From contig OY540815.1 of NCBI GenBank assembly GCA_961205875.1, positions 9,486,001 through 9,550,000 on the forward strand: a stretch of DNA of 64,000 nt. The letters are read 5' to 3'. A program made the translations under genes and the position numbers. A model generated the notes under the pieces. That model had not been told where the DNA came from. It searched no databases and was given only the letters and a program-made list of their open reading frames with translations. This DNA comes from Sialis fuliginosa (taxonomy: Eukaryota; Arthropoda; Insecta; Megaloptera; Sialidae). Below, piece by piece: positions 36,701 through 48,700 of the stretch; within the stretch, counting starts at the first letter, position 1, and each line of letters begins with the position of its first letter.

Positions 36701-39700
36701 AATTAAAATAAATATTAAATGGGTTTAGAAATAAATCGTTTTGATATTTATTAATTAGCGATTCAACCAGGGCCTACAACTACAAGTTGGGACCCTGGGG
36801 CAGTAAGTGATCAAGAGACCCCTTATACAAATTTTGATGTACTTATGTGACTATTTTCGAAAAAATAAAAGTTTTTCAATAAAAATGTGAATGCTTTCAA
36901 ATTTTAATTATTAATATTTTTTGTAAACAGTTCAAATTAAGCTGCATAAAACTAGATTTATAATCGAGTCATATTAGCGAAATTTTTTGTACCTTCCTGG
37001 GAAAAAATTTCAGATCTGAATTTTTTCCCGGGTTGTTAAAAAAAAGTCCATTTTAGTTAATGAGTATTGTTGCTGTGATGTATTTGTTAAAATATCAATT
37101 GTAGCGTTTATTTTATAATAAGCATTTTAACGTAATTTTGAGGTAAGAGCTTTATTTATGTAGTCATGGAAAAATATTTTTTTTAAAACTTAAAAATTAA
37201 AAATAAAACTGACTTAAAAAACCTAAAGAAATTTGAAGTCGGTTATCTTTATTTTTTCTTTAAATTTAATATACTTTTCAGTGTTTTACGTTTTTTTAAG
37301 TCGATTTTATTTTTTTTAAGTTTTTTTTTTTTCCTGGCGTATAAAATTTATATGGGGCCACCTCGGAAATATACTCAAACAAAAATTAACCGCATATTTG
37401 TCGGAGTTATGTCCAAAAATACATAAAAAATATATATACAGCCGAATTGAAAACCCCCTCCTTTTTTTAAATGGTCAGATTTTGATAAAATTAAAGATAT
37501 GTATATTGATTGAATTGAGAACCTCCTCCTTTTTTAAGTCGGTTAAAAAATGATAACAAAGGAAGAGAGGCTCTAAATGTTCTAGCATGTTTGGTTTGCC
37601 TAATATAAGTACTATTAAAGAGAATTAAAAAATGAAATTAGACCGGGAGCTAGAAGGAAGTGAGTGGACATAATATGACAATCGGCAACAATGTTCAGAT
37701 TCCTATACCTGAGACATCAAAGAACTTAAAAAGTCAAGGTGCCAGTCGGTACTTGGGTGCAATTTTTTTTAAAGCGCGAATTTTGCCCTGTGTTAATTGC
37801 CCTCACAGAGTAGAGAAACGCGCTTAGTTAATTAACAACTAATTAAAATAAAGGTGGGTGCCGGTAATAATTTTAAAATTGAAGTGTACCATATTGTTAA
37901 CATTCGTTTGAAGATTATAATTTTTTTTTTAAATATGATAATATTAGTTTTCAAGTGTACATTTTCATGATTACAAACACCCAAATTCAAGGTTTTATGA
38001 ACTTTAAAAAAATTATAACAAATAAATGAGTAGAGTTACAGTTATGAGTGTAAGGACCTTTTTTAAGCGGAAAGGCCTAATGATGATACAAAAAAAGTTT
38101 TGATTTAAAAAAACATTTTTTTCCTTTTGTAGGGCCTTTTCGCGCTTTAAAAAAAATTGCACCCAAGTACCGACTGGCACATAGTTGCCGGTTGTCACAT
38201 TATGTCCACTCAGTACCTTCCAGCTGCCGGTCAATATGGTATTCAAGAAAATCGACAAATGGTGAAGTTAGTCGCTTTTGCTTCTGGAAAGTTCATATCT
38301 ATAAATAAATTAAAATTCAAACTAAAAAATCGTAATCCTTTACATAAACCGGTTACCGAACTTAATTCAAATATACTCCTGAAGTGCTTATACTCATATC
38401 TATTATTTTCTTCACATCAGGTTATTGACACACACGCGGTCCAAACTAAAACCATCGGCATGTAACGGTAAAGAATGAATCGAGCGAAGCCACTTTTTAA
38501 AATGGAATGCTAATTGGATTGTGGATTATTTTTCGTAGTCCGTTCTATCGGCCCTTTTACAATACAATGTTATCTAATTAACCTAAATCGAGACTGCAGT
38601 CGTAAGATGTTTGTGTGCATTTTTTTTAAACAGGGAATACCGGTTTTAACATTGTACAATGCAATTATTATTGGGCCAGACTAAACTGACAAAACAATGT
38701 TTAACTACCTTTATTTTTATTTATTTTTTATTAACTTCTGAATCGGAGGAGCCTCTTCTCTAAAAAAAAATAATAAACCGGATTGCATAATAAAATAATT
38801 CATAACTATTTACCTATGCAAATAAATCAAAACTGTTATACTGAATACTTGTAAATATATGCATGCAGGGCCGTATTTAGGATCTGTAGATTCCCCGGAA
38901 GAGAGAAAGGGGTAAAATTAAGGTAGTTCCAGCATGAAATCACTTTTCGACAGATTTGGCCGAATTTTTTTTCTCGGGTTTATAACAACTTTATTTATGA
39001 ATTCCTAAAATTTCATAATTTTTGGCCGTTTAGATCGCGAGATATTTAAAGACAAAGTTCGCGATTTTGAGGGTCATGTCCCATTTAAAGCATGTAAAAT
39101 GTCCGGTCTCTCCAACTATTTTTTATTATATTAAAAAATTCACTCGACAGAATTGGAAAAAAAACTAGGAGAGTGTTGAGAAATGATTTTCGAATAAGTT
39201 AAAAAAATAAAAATAGCACCTCGCCGTTTTATTATCAAGATGTAATAATTAAAAAAATTAATTTTCGATCCATTTCCAACCTGTTCACTCAACAGATTAT
39301 AGTGATCTGGCAACGCTGTGCGCAACGCTCTCTGAAATAGTGTAGAATAAAAACGCGATACTATTTGTACATACTGAGACCATAAACAAAAATACATAAC
39401 ACTCAGAGCAACGTTGCCAGATCACTGAAACTAACCATATGTAATTGTATGTGTGAATGTCTGTGTGCCGAGGCTTCTAAATTTTTATCTATAGTAAATT
39501 GTCTGATTATACTATACCACGCTGGAACTACGTTAAGCTGCAAAAATCGCATTTTAGAGAAATTTTCTAACAAAAGCCAAAAAAGAAATACTTGAAGTTT
39601 ATTTTTTAATTGTACAGTATTTAGAAGATAATTTTGATGATCGAGATTATAAAAATGGAAAGAATTGAAAATCATTAAGGTATTCAACACGATTTATTTA

Positions 39701-42700
39701 TATTGCTATGATAACAACTAGCTTAGCCTAATTGGCCTTTTATTTGGATTATCTCTTCTGCCAATAACCATGAACAACCTAAGTCTCACCACAAAAAAAT
39801 ATTATTTCAAATGTTTTCCTTCTGCCCGGTAGTATAAAGAGTTTGCACGCAAATTAGTTTCCAGCTAACGCTATCTGCTAGGTATTAAATATAAATGACA
39901 ACACACTCACAGATGTAGCGAATGAAATCGTACATACCGTAACCTTGACGCATGCGCGATAAGTACAGTCAGCGTTAGCTGGAAGCTAATTTGCATTTTC
40001 ACTCAAGACATTTTTTTATAATATCGCGCATTAATGGATTAATGTTTGTAAAGACGTATGCACTATGCAGTCTTTACAAAAGTACATTAATTGTTAGAAC
40101 TGACTGATCATACAGTTAACTGATATAAAGACCTTTGAAAAGTTGAAAGTCATGTCGATATGCAATTATATTTCAATTTAAAAAAATAACATGTATTGTA
40201 TTTTATTTTAGTCTATTCAAAATTAAAATTAATAAATAGTATTGTTTGTGGTGCGGGCCCATAGGTAGCCTGCGCATAAATACGGCCCTGTATGCATGTA
40301 GGTACTAAAAATGATATGTACATATGTATTTACTTTTTACATAAGTCAATGTTCCATCGAGTATGTTATCATATAATACAACCTAGTTGACATAAATAGA
40401 CAAAATAGTTGTGATAATGAATAAACTAAATATTTTATTGTAAATTCCGCTATTTTATTAAATCTTAAAAACGTTTTATATAATTCTATAACAGTACAGA
40501 TAAAAATTCCATAAACTGGTTTAAAAATTAGTAACAAAACAAATAATTCATTTTTTTATCTATAAAACGAAATCATAGATAACATACTTTTTCTAATAAA
40601 TGAAACAATATTAATCTTTTAGATTTCAGAAAACAATTACTTTAAGGTTAAGCACTACAATAATTTTACTATACTAATATTTCGTAATACCCAGCAATAT
40701 TTGGGATTCATAAAACGGTCAAGTGGTTGTTGGGTACGCGCATGATAGGGTTCCGTAGTCATTCTCACTACGATTTATAAAAAATAATTATTGCAAATTT
40801 TGTCATAAACTATTTTTGCTACAGTGTTCTATAATTTTCATTGAAAGCACTAATTAAAACCTAATTACTGTAATTTTTTCAGATTTTTTGCATCGATAGT
40901 TTAGAAATTAGAGGGGGGGGGCGCTCTGACAACGACATTGAAAAGCAAATATATCGTGACTGAAGGGTTAAAATTAAAATGCAATGTAACATTTTTTGTT
41001 GCATTTTATGAGACCTATTTCAATTGGGTAAGTGAAAAATAATGTGAGTACACGTTCAGTTTATGGGAGGGGGTCCAAACAATTTTTGACAGTGTTCGTT
41101 ATAATTTTCAATGAAAGTACTAATTAAAAGCTATATTTGATTTTTTTCAGATTTGTTGAGTTCATAGTTTAGAAATTAGAGGGGATGGGGCGCTCTGACA
41201 ACGACATTGAAAAGCAAATATATTGTGACTGAAGGGTTAAATTCAAAAAGTCCTAAAACATTTTTTGTTGCATTTCTGAAGATCTATCTAAAGCCACTCT
41301 AAAGAACCCCAACACGTACTTGACCATTTTATTTCTTTATAATTTCAAGTATGCAATTTAATCGTCTCTCGGTATCGCCGCAGTTATACATATAACTATA
41401 ACAAGCATTCTCGTTTTAGTCTAATGTGAACAGAGCTGTTCCGAGTACAAACAAAAAGTACTCGAGTACCGAGTACAAGTACACTGCCTAAAATGTACTC
41501 GAGTACCAAGTACAAGTACACAATTAGAAGTACTCGAGTACAGAGTACAAGTACAGAGTACCGAGTACATTTTCAATATTGAATGATGAGAGAGTGGGGT
41601 GGCTAAGGGTTGTGCTTATAATAAAACACTAAATTGTTTATAATTCTATTTTATTTGCTTTAAGAATGGCGAATTTTTCAAAATTCTCGTATGTGAGAGC
41701 ATGGCGACGAAGATTGTTTACAACTGTCGCAAATGAAAAAAATTATACTGCTTACAATGAAACCGACTTATTTGGCGCCAAGGCAGTGAATAACTAATAT
41801 GTTTTGTGCAAGTCTGAACTTGCATAAAATGTACTTAATGTGTAGTTCAATGTACTCGAGTACACGGAAATGTACTCGAGTACATGAAAAGTACTCGAGT
41901 ACACAAATGTACTCGAGTACATCAAAATGTACTCGAGTACATGGAAATGTACTCGAGTACACGGAAATGTACTCGAGTACTTTTTTGCCGTTTAAAATGG
42001 GTTAAGTACAAGTACAAGTACATTAAAAGTAAAGTACTCGTGGACTGAGTACCGAGTACACTAAAAGTACTTAGAGTACAGTACTCGAGTACTTGTACTC
42101 GAGTACCGCACAGCTCTGAATGTGAAGCCCTACAATAAATAACAGCAAAGTCGCTAACTTTTCATTTAACCCAAGGAGACGAGATTTTCTTAATCACAGG
42201 AGTCGAAACAAGTTCAGTTTTCAAAAATACTGATTTTACTGACACATAAATCTAAAAATACTGACTTTTACTGACATGAACCGAGTTAAAAAACCAACTG
42301 TTTCAATATACGAGTTCAAAACTTCGTCACGAAATTGCTATACCTATCGTCTTCACATCCCCATATCTAAAACGGCTTCATCAATCATAGTGTCCTGATA
42401 ACAAATTTAAACGTATTGGCGCTACTAGTGGACCAGTGTTGTGGCCCAGGACCATAGTTGTGCGATTTGACGGTAATTAAATACATAAGTATAATTATTA
42501 TATAATACATATATTAAATACATTGAGTGACCCTATCCTATGCAACCAGGGCTGTGGAATCGGAGTTTGAGCAATTTTGGATGGAGTTGGAGTCGGAGTC
42601 ATTAGAGAGGTACCAACTTCGACTCAGACTCCGTTAATTAAATAAGTAATGGTTTTTACACACTTATTATTATTTTTTTGAAAGAGAATATATTTTGAAG

Positions 42701-45700
42701 TACAGTAAAAGAGTAGAAGTCAGAGTCGTAGGTTTTTGTACCGACTCCACAGCCCTGTATGCAACAATAAACCTATGAATTAGATACAATTATAAATAAA
42801 CAAATCAATTAAAAATAATAAGTTCATGCTTCGTATAAGATAGATCTTATTAATTTGTACAATACATATACTAAAGATCGCGCCCCTTTCACCAGAATTC
42901 TGGTGATCTAGTTTGTAGAAAGTTGCTCAGACAACTGTTTAATCGGTGATTTTATTTCTGCGCTATTTAGAAAGTGCAAATGCAAAATCAACTCCTACAA
43001 AACACGCAACTGTTCTCTGGTTACTGTTATAATATTTCCTGTTAAATGTCATGGTTAAGTTATTTAACTCACTAAACAACGCATTTAGATTGATTAATTA
43101 TCGACATTGTATACGCCATTCAGAAACATAGGCGATCAACTGACTTGTTTTGCCCATTTTATAATTTTGGTACTTAATATAACTATGTATACGTGAAATA
43201 TCAAATCTAGACTTTCTATAAATAGGTGATGGTAGACAATAGTAGACATAACGGTAAAAATGGAATCAGTAAACATTTTCCGATAATATCTTAACACAAA
43301 ACATACATTTGTCTCAAAGAATCAGTGTTGCCAGTATGAACTCCCTAAAAAGTACAATAGGCTTACCAAAATGGTACGGAATTTGACAAATTTTCAACTT
43401 TTTAAAAAAAAACTTTTTTTGTCACATGTTGTCGCCCCCAGAGCTTGATTAGTTGAATTATTATTTTTTATTTAATTATATTCTTTATTTTATTTTGTGT
43501 TAAAAGACATCAATTATCAAGTAACACCATTTATGTTTCGTTAAAAAAATACTGAAAAGTAGATATAGACGAAAAAATTAATAATTAAATCAATAATAAT
43601 AATTAATTGGTGTTATTCATAATAAAGATTTTATTTTTTTATTATTTTTTTACGTAGTGAAGCTGATTAAAAGCTTTTAAAAATCTTTGTGGGGCAAAAG
43701 GTACGATCAGAGCTGAGGTACGATTTTGGTACGGTCGGGTCATGAATAGTACGAAAACCGTACTAAAAAGTACGTTCTGGCAACACTGCAAAGAATACTA
43801 ACCCTAGTTCACGAGGTGAAAAAAAATTCAACAATTGACGATGATATTCTACATGATTTCTTTCGTTGTTGTACAGTCATGTTTTCGTTATAGTCTGTCG
43901 AGCCAAATTTTTTAATTGCAAAAAATAAGCATCATGAAATTAAAAAAAAAAATATTTTAATCTTCAAATTAAAAATTACTTTAATATCAAAAAATGGCTA
44001 GACAGACCATAGAGAATGTATTTTGGAAGATTTAAAAAAAACATCTAAAATACGTGCAGACTGTATAAAAAAAAGCTGTCCAAAAAGTTAGCCCACCCCC
44101 TCCACAAATGCATATTTTTAGTTAATTTTATGTGCAATCGTTTGATATTCATTTGATAGTGTTTGATAGTATAATATTATCGTTTGATAGTTATTACTGT
44201 CCTTGTTTAGGTTGGTTAATTTCTGTTAGGTTAAGTTAACTTTCCTTGTTTAGTTAACCTAACCTAACAGAAACTAACCAACCTAAATAAGGACAGTTAA
44301 CTTGTATATTATTAGAGCATGTTTTTAACCTAACCTAACCTTAACGCGGGAAATTTGAATATTTAATTGTTGTTTAACAAAAATGTTAAAAATCTGCAAA
44401 AGTAACAACTATCAAACGATAGACTTGTACTATCAATCATTTTTAAATAAAAATGAATCTTGTAAATCCAAAATGAACTCAATAATCAAATGTGGGGGAG
44501 CTAACTTTTTCATAAAATTTAATTAATAAAAATTAATTAAACTAATAACTATCAAACGGCAAAATTAGACTATCAAACACTATCAAACGATTGCTAACTT
44601 TTTGGACATCTTTCTTCTATACAGTCTGCACGTATTTTAGATGTTTTTTTTTAATCTTCCAAAATACATTCTCTATAGTCTGTCTAGCCATTTTTTGATA
44701 TTAAAGTAATTTTTAATTTGAAGATTAAAATAATTTTTTTTAAATTTCATGATGCTTATTTTTTCGCAATTAAAAAATTTGGCTCGACAGACTATAACGA
44801 AAACATTACTGTACAACGAAAGAAATCATGCAGACCATGAAGCAACGTTTTTCCAACAGTAGCTTAAAAAATCTATGACATATAGTTTATGACTAAAAAA
44901 ATATCATTTTTTTATACTATTAATTAACCAATACGTAATGTGTAATCAATATTTATTTTTAACAACATAACCTATAAAATACAACCTTAAAAAGTATTAA
45001 TTTTCAGACATATACACAAATACCTATAACAAATACAGTGAAGTACATGTACTACATATGTGCTTCAGAAACTCAGAATACTATATATTTGCAAGAGTAG
45101 GACCTCCTATTATTAACTTCCCATTACCTCATGTAAAATAAGTACATAATACAAAATTCCTATCTAGGAAGTAATATTCCAATTTATAGGGTAAGAAAAT
45201 ATAAAAATGTTAATTTTACATAGGCGCAAAATAATGACAATTATTGTTTATAAATACGTAGTTTTTAAATAATAATAAAAATGTTACTTTTGTTGAATCT
45301 ATTTTTAATTTCCGTTAATGCACCTGGATTTTGTATCACAGTGAAATTCGGCCATTGGTTATGCAATTTCTAAATTTATGCAGATAGCTTTTTCTTTCTA
45401 AATTAGATTATATCGGTTCTCAGTGGCGCACAGTGGTTTAAGAGCGGAAAAAATTATAATTTGAAAATGTTGTAAACTGATTTTTTTTGTATGTAGACTC
45501 ATTGTTTATGACCCTAGGCATTATGTTTGACAATTAGAATCAAAATTATATTCATCATATAAGTTTACAGCTTATTGAAAATTGACAATTCCAAAATTCT
45601 TACAAAATCAATATTATTTGTATTTTTCCAGTTGTTGATTTGTAAGTAAATTATTTGAACAATTATCAAAATATTGATACTAATTACATTCTTAAGTATT

Positions 45701-48700
45701 TAATTTTTAATTTTCACAATATTTGAATTTTTAAAATTTGTATTAACCCTTTCATTGACATGTTAATGTAATAAGGATATTTTTTTTTCGAAAATGCATC
45801 TTTTTTGAGATAAAAAGCGTCACGATGAAACTATATACATTTTATACATAGGAATGTCCTCTTTCTAAAACCCCACATTTGGCTGCACGTTGCTGCTCCC
45901 CCGCTTAAAAATGATTGTTTTTGTTAGGCGTCACATGCAAAAATATAGTATTGTAGATACATAATACACTCATAAGTAGATTTTGTTAATCATGTATTAT
46001 TTTTTTAAATAATCAACATAAATGGTTATTACATTTTTTAAATAATAATAACAAGCGCGTATCTAGGGGTGGAGATGGGGCTCCAATTACGGAAATTATT
46101 TTCCTTTACATTTAAATCTAATGTCATTGCAGTGTTTAATGAAAGTTTATCGGATAGTTAAAATGATTTTAAATACAGTTAAATATTGTTATAAATTGTT
46201 TCTTATTAGAAATAATATTTGTATGTAATAATAATGTTGGATTATACTAGAAAAAAAACTAATATATTTATTTTATGTAAAAAGACCTTACACCGAACGA
46301 AGATGCTTAAATTAAATGTTTCGTCAGTCCGACCCTGCATTAAATATTATAAATACTAAGAAATGTGTTTCATTACACATTTTGAATCAAATTAAAACAG
46401 AAAAATGCATTGAGACTTTTATTCTTAAAGAGACGATAAATCAAACAAACAAATTTTAGAAAATTGGGTTAGTTCAACCCTGTCTTATATAGTACCTATA
46501 AAAATAACGATATTTATTATATTATCAATATATTAGGTTATATTTTTTTTATTTCACTGATTCTTTAGTTCTTGAATTTTTTCCGACGTTTTCGAACCAC
46601 TGTGTGACGCCTGGCAAAAAATTGACATAGTAAGAAACAATCAAGCACAATAAATGCAGACAATAATAAACAAACGCATAATTTGTATACCATATGAATT
46701 TTTAAATTAAGAAACATCGATCATTTATTAATGTTCTAATCGATTTTTTTTAATTGACATTCATTGATAAAATAGATATCTATACAGTTTACGAGGATAA
46801 ATTTATATTATTTAAATACTAAACATTCTTGTCAATTATACGTGTATCGAATATATTTAAAAATATTAATAATAATATAAAAGACGTTATCGACACTCAA
46901 TAACGTAAGATTACAAGTAATTTTGATGCGTAGCATAATTTTGTTTTTCACATTAGCTAATCATAGGTCATGGACAAAGTAAGAAACAGCTATGGCAACT
47001 ATTTTTTCTTTTTGTTAGTATATAGAATATAGATAGAGAAAATAAAGATATCTAAATATAACTACAGGTGATAACGATAACTATTTAACTATCATACCGA
47101 CCCCTCCCCTGCAACTAAATAGTATAACTTTTATCGAAGTAAACATCCTAAATTCCTAAAGTCATTTTATTATTGAGAATTGCCACCCACTAAAATTCCC
47201 CCTTTCAAGTCATTTTTAATGATGGCAAAACTTTCATAATTTTAGTTAATGAAACTTGGACATCCATTAAATAAAATCATAAAGTATAAATGTAAGCCTA
47301 ATTTACATAAAAATTAATTTGCGTCAAAATAAACATTATTACTTACTATTTACATACTAAGAAAAGTAATTATCGTTAAGGAAAATATACATATTTGTTT
47401 GGCAGTAATGTTACAATCAAATAGAATATAATACATTTTAATCAGTTCTTAATAGACAAATATATCTTTGGAGAATTTATGAAAAATGTATACTATCCAT
47501 AATTACGATTCAGTAGCGTAATTAAATGAATATGTAGTGGAGGAAAGAAAATTACAAGAAATTAGTTAAAAGTTAAAAGTACATGTACCACATAGGTATA
47601 TAATGATTTTTAAGATCTATTGTTTAATTTCGAAAATATATATGGGTCAGGCCCGTATCTGAAAAACAACGACTGACAATTTTAATCTAAAACAAATAAT
47701 TTAAATCTCAACAATATATAAATTATTTAACTTTTGTCTTATATTATAAAATGACTAACAAAAAAATTACCACAAGAGTAAATTATTTTGCAATTATAAT
47801 TATTCACAAAATTCATGCCATGCATTCGTCTCAAATTACAGTGATTTTTCGTACACAGCACATATTTTATTGGAAGAGAAAAATGTAAAAATAATCAAAC
47901 AAAACTTTTTCACGGTTACATTTTATCATATATTAAACATAGTATGTTTAATATATGATTTTATGTATTTTATTTTACAGTTCTATAGGAAGAGAAAATA
48001 CATATATTTTAAAAACTATATTATACGTATGATAAAAGTAGAATAATTTTGATTGTCCGATAAATTTAATTAAATACATATTTATACTCTTTATACTGCC
48101 TACTACATAAAATTATTGCATAAAACTTTATAAATTAAATATAGAATAATAGGTATAGTACCTAATAATAATAAATATGTATAATTTTAAAGTATGATAA
48201 AATACATTTAAAGGTGGAACAAATATATAACAAAATATGACCTATTATATACTTATCTACTAATAAAAAGAAATATTGTCCTAATTTTTAGATATAATAA
48301 ATTAGAGCAAACATATAACATATGTAAATGGCACATATAAATATGTGTTATCACATCATAATCATACAAAATTAAAATAATTATTTATTTATAAATATAT
48401 TGAAAACAAATAAAATATTGAATATGTACATATATTCACAGAATGCACACACAAGTATGTTTGTAATAGATTTGCCGGCTACAATAACTCCATTGCATTT
48501 ACAGGATTTGATAAACATATGTCACAACACTGCCAAAATTACAGCGTAAAAAACAAACATTTTATTTATATAAATATGTTATGTTTATTTATCAAATATA
48601 AATAAATGCAGTAAATATAACAAAGGTGTAGCATATTGTTGTTTTGCCACGTGAAGTTTGATTCACCGCATAACATATTTTGCTACAGAATTTTAAATAG

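Larger units (their letters stand above)
38866..40290. mobile_element. 1.4-kb hAT-type element with nested insertions
   Basis: Ends CAGGGCCGTATTTAGGATCT and GCGCATAAATACGGCCCTG are inverted. A perfect 8-bp duplication TATGCATG flanks it (38858-38865 and 40291-40298). It has no transposase ORF. It contains a TTAA-flanked element (38922-39532) near its left end and a small inverted repeat at 39849-39994. Confidence 0.85.

Noticed and set aside
41431..42118. Regularly spaced GTACTCGAGTAC repeats as a CRISPR-like array
   Set aside because: Units are 12-bp palindromes with short variable spacers inside a hAT element with an 8-bp target duplication in a eukaryotic intron.
44207..44345. CCTAACCTAACC motifs as interstitial insect telomere (TTAGG) repeats
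   Set aside because: Only two units at a time occur, repeatedly inside MITEs and a foldback element, so they belong to those elements.
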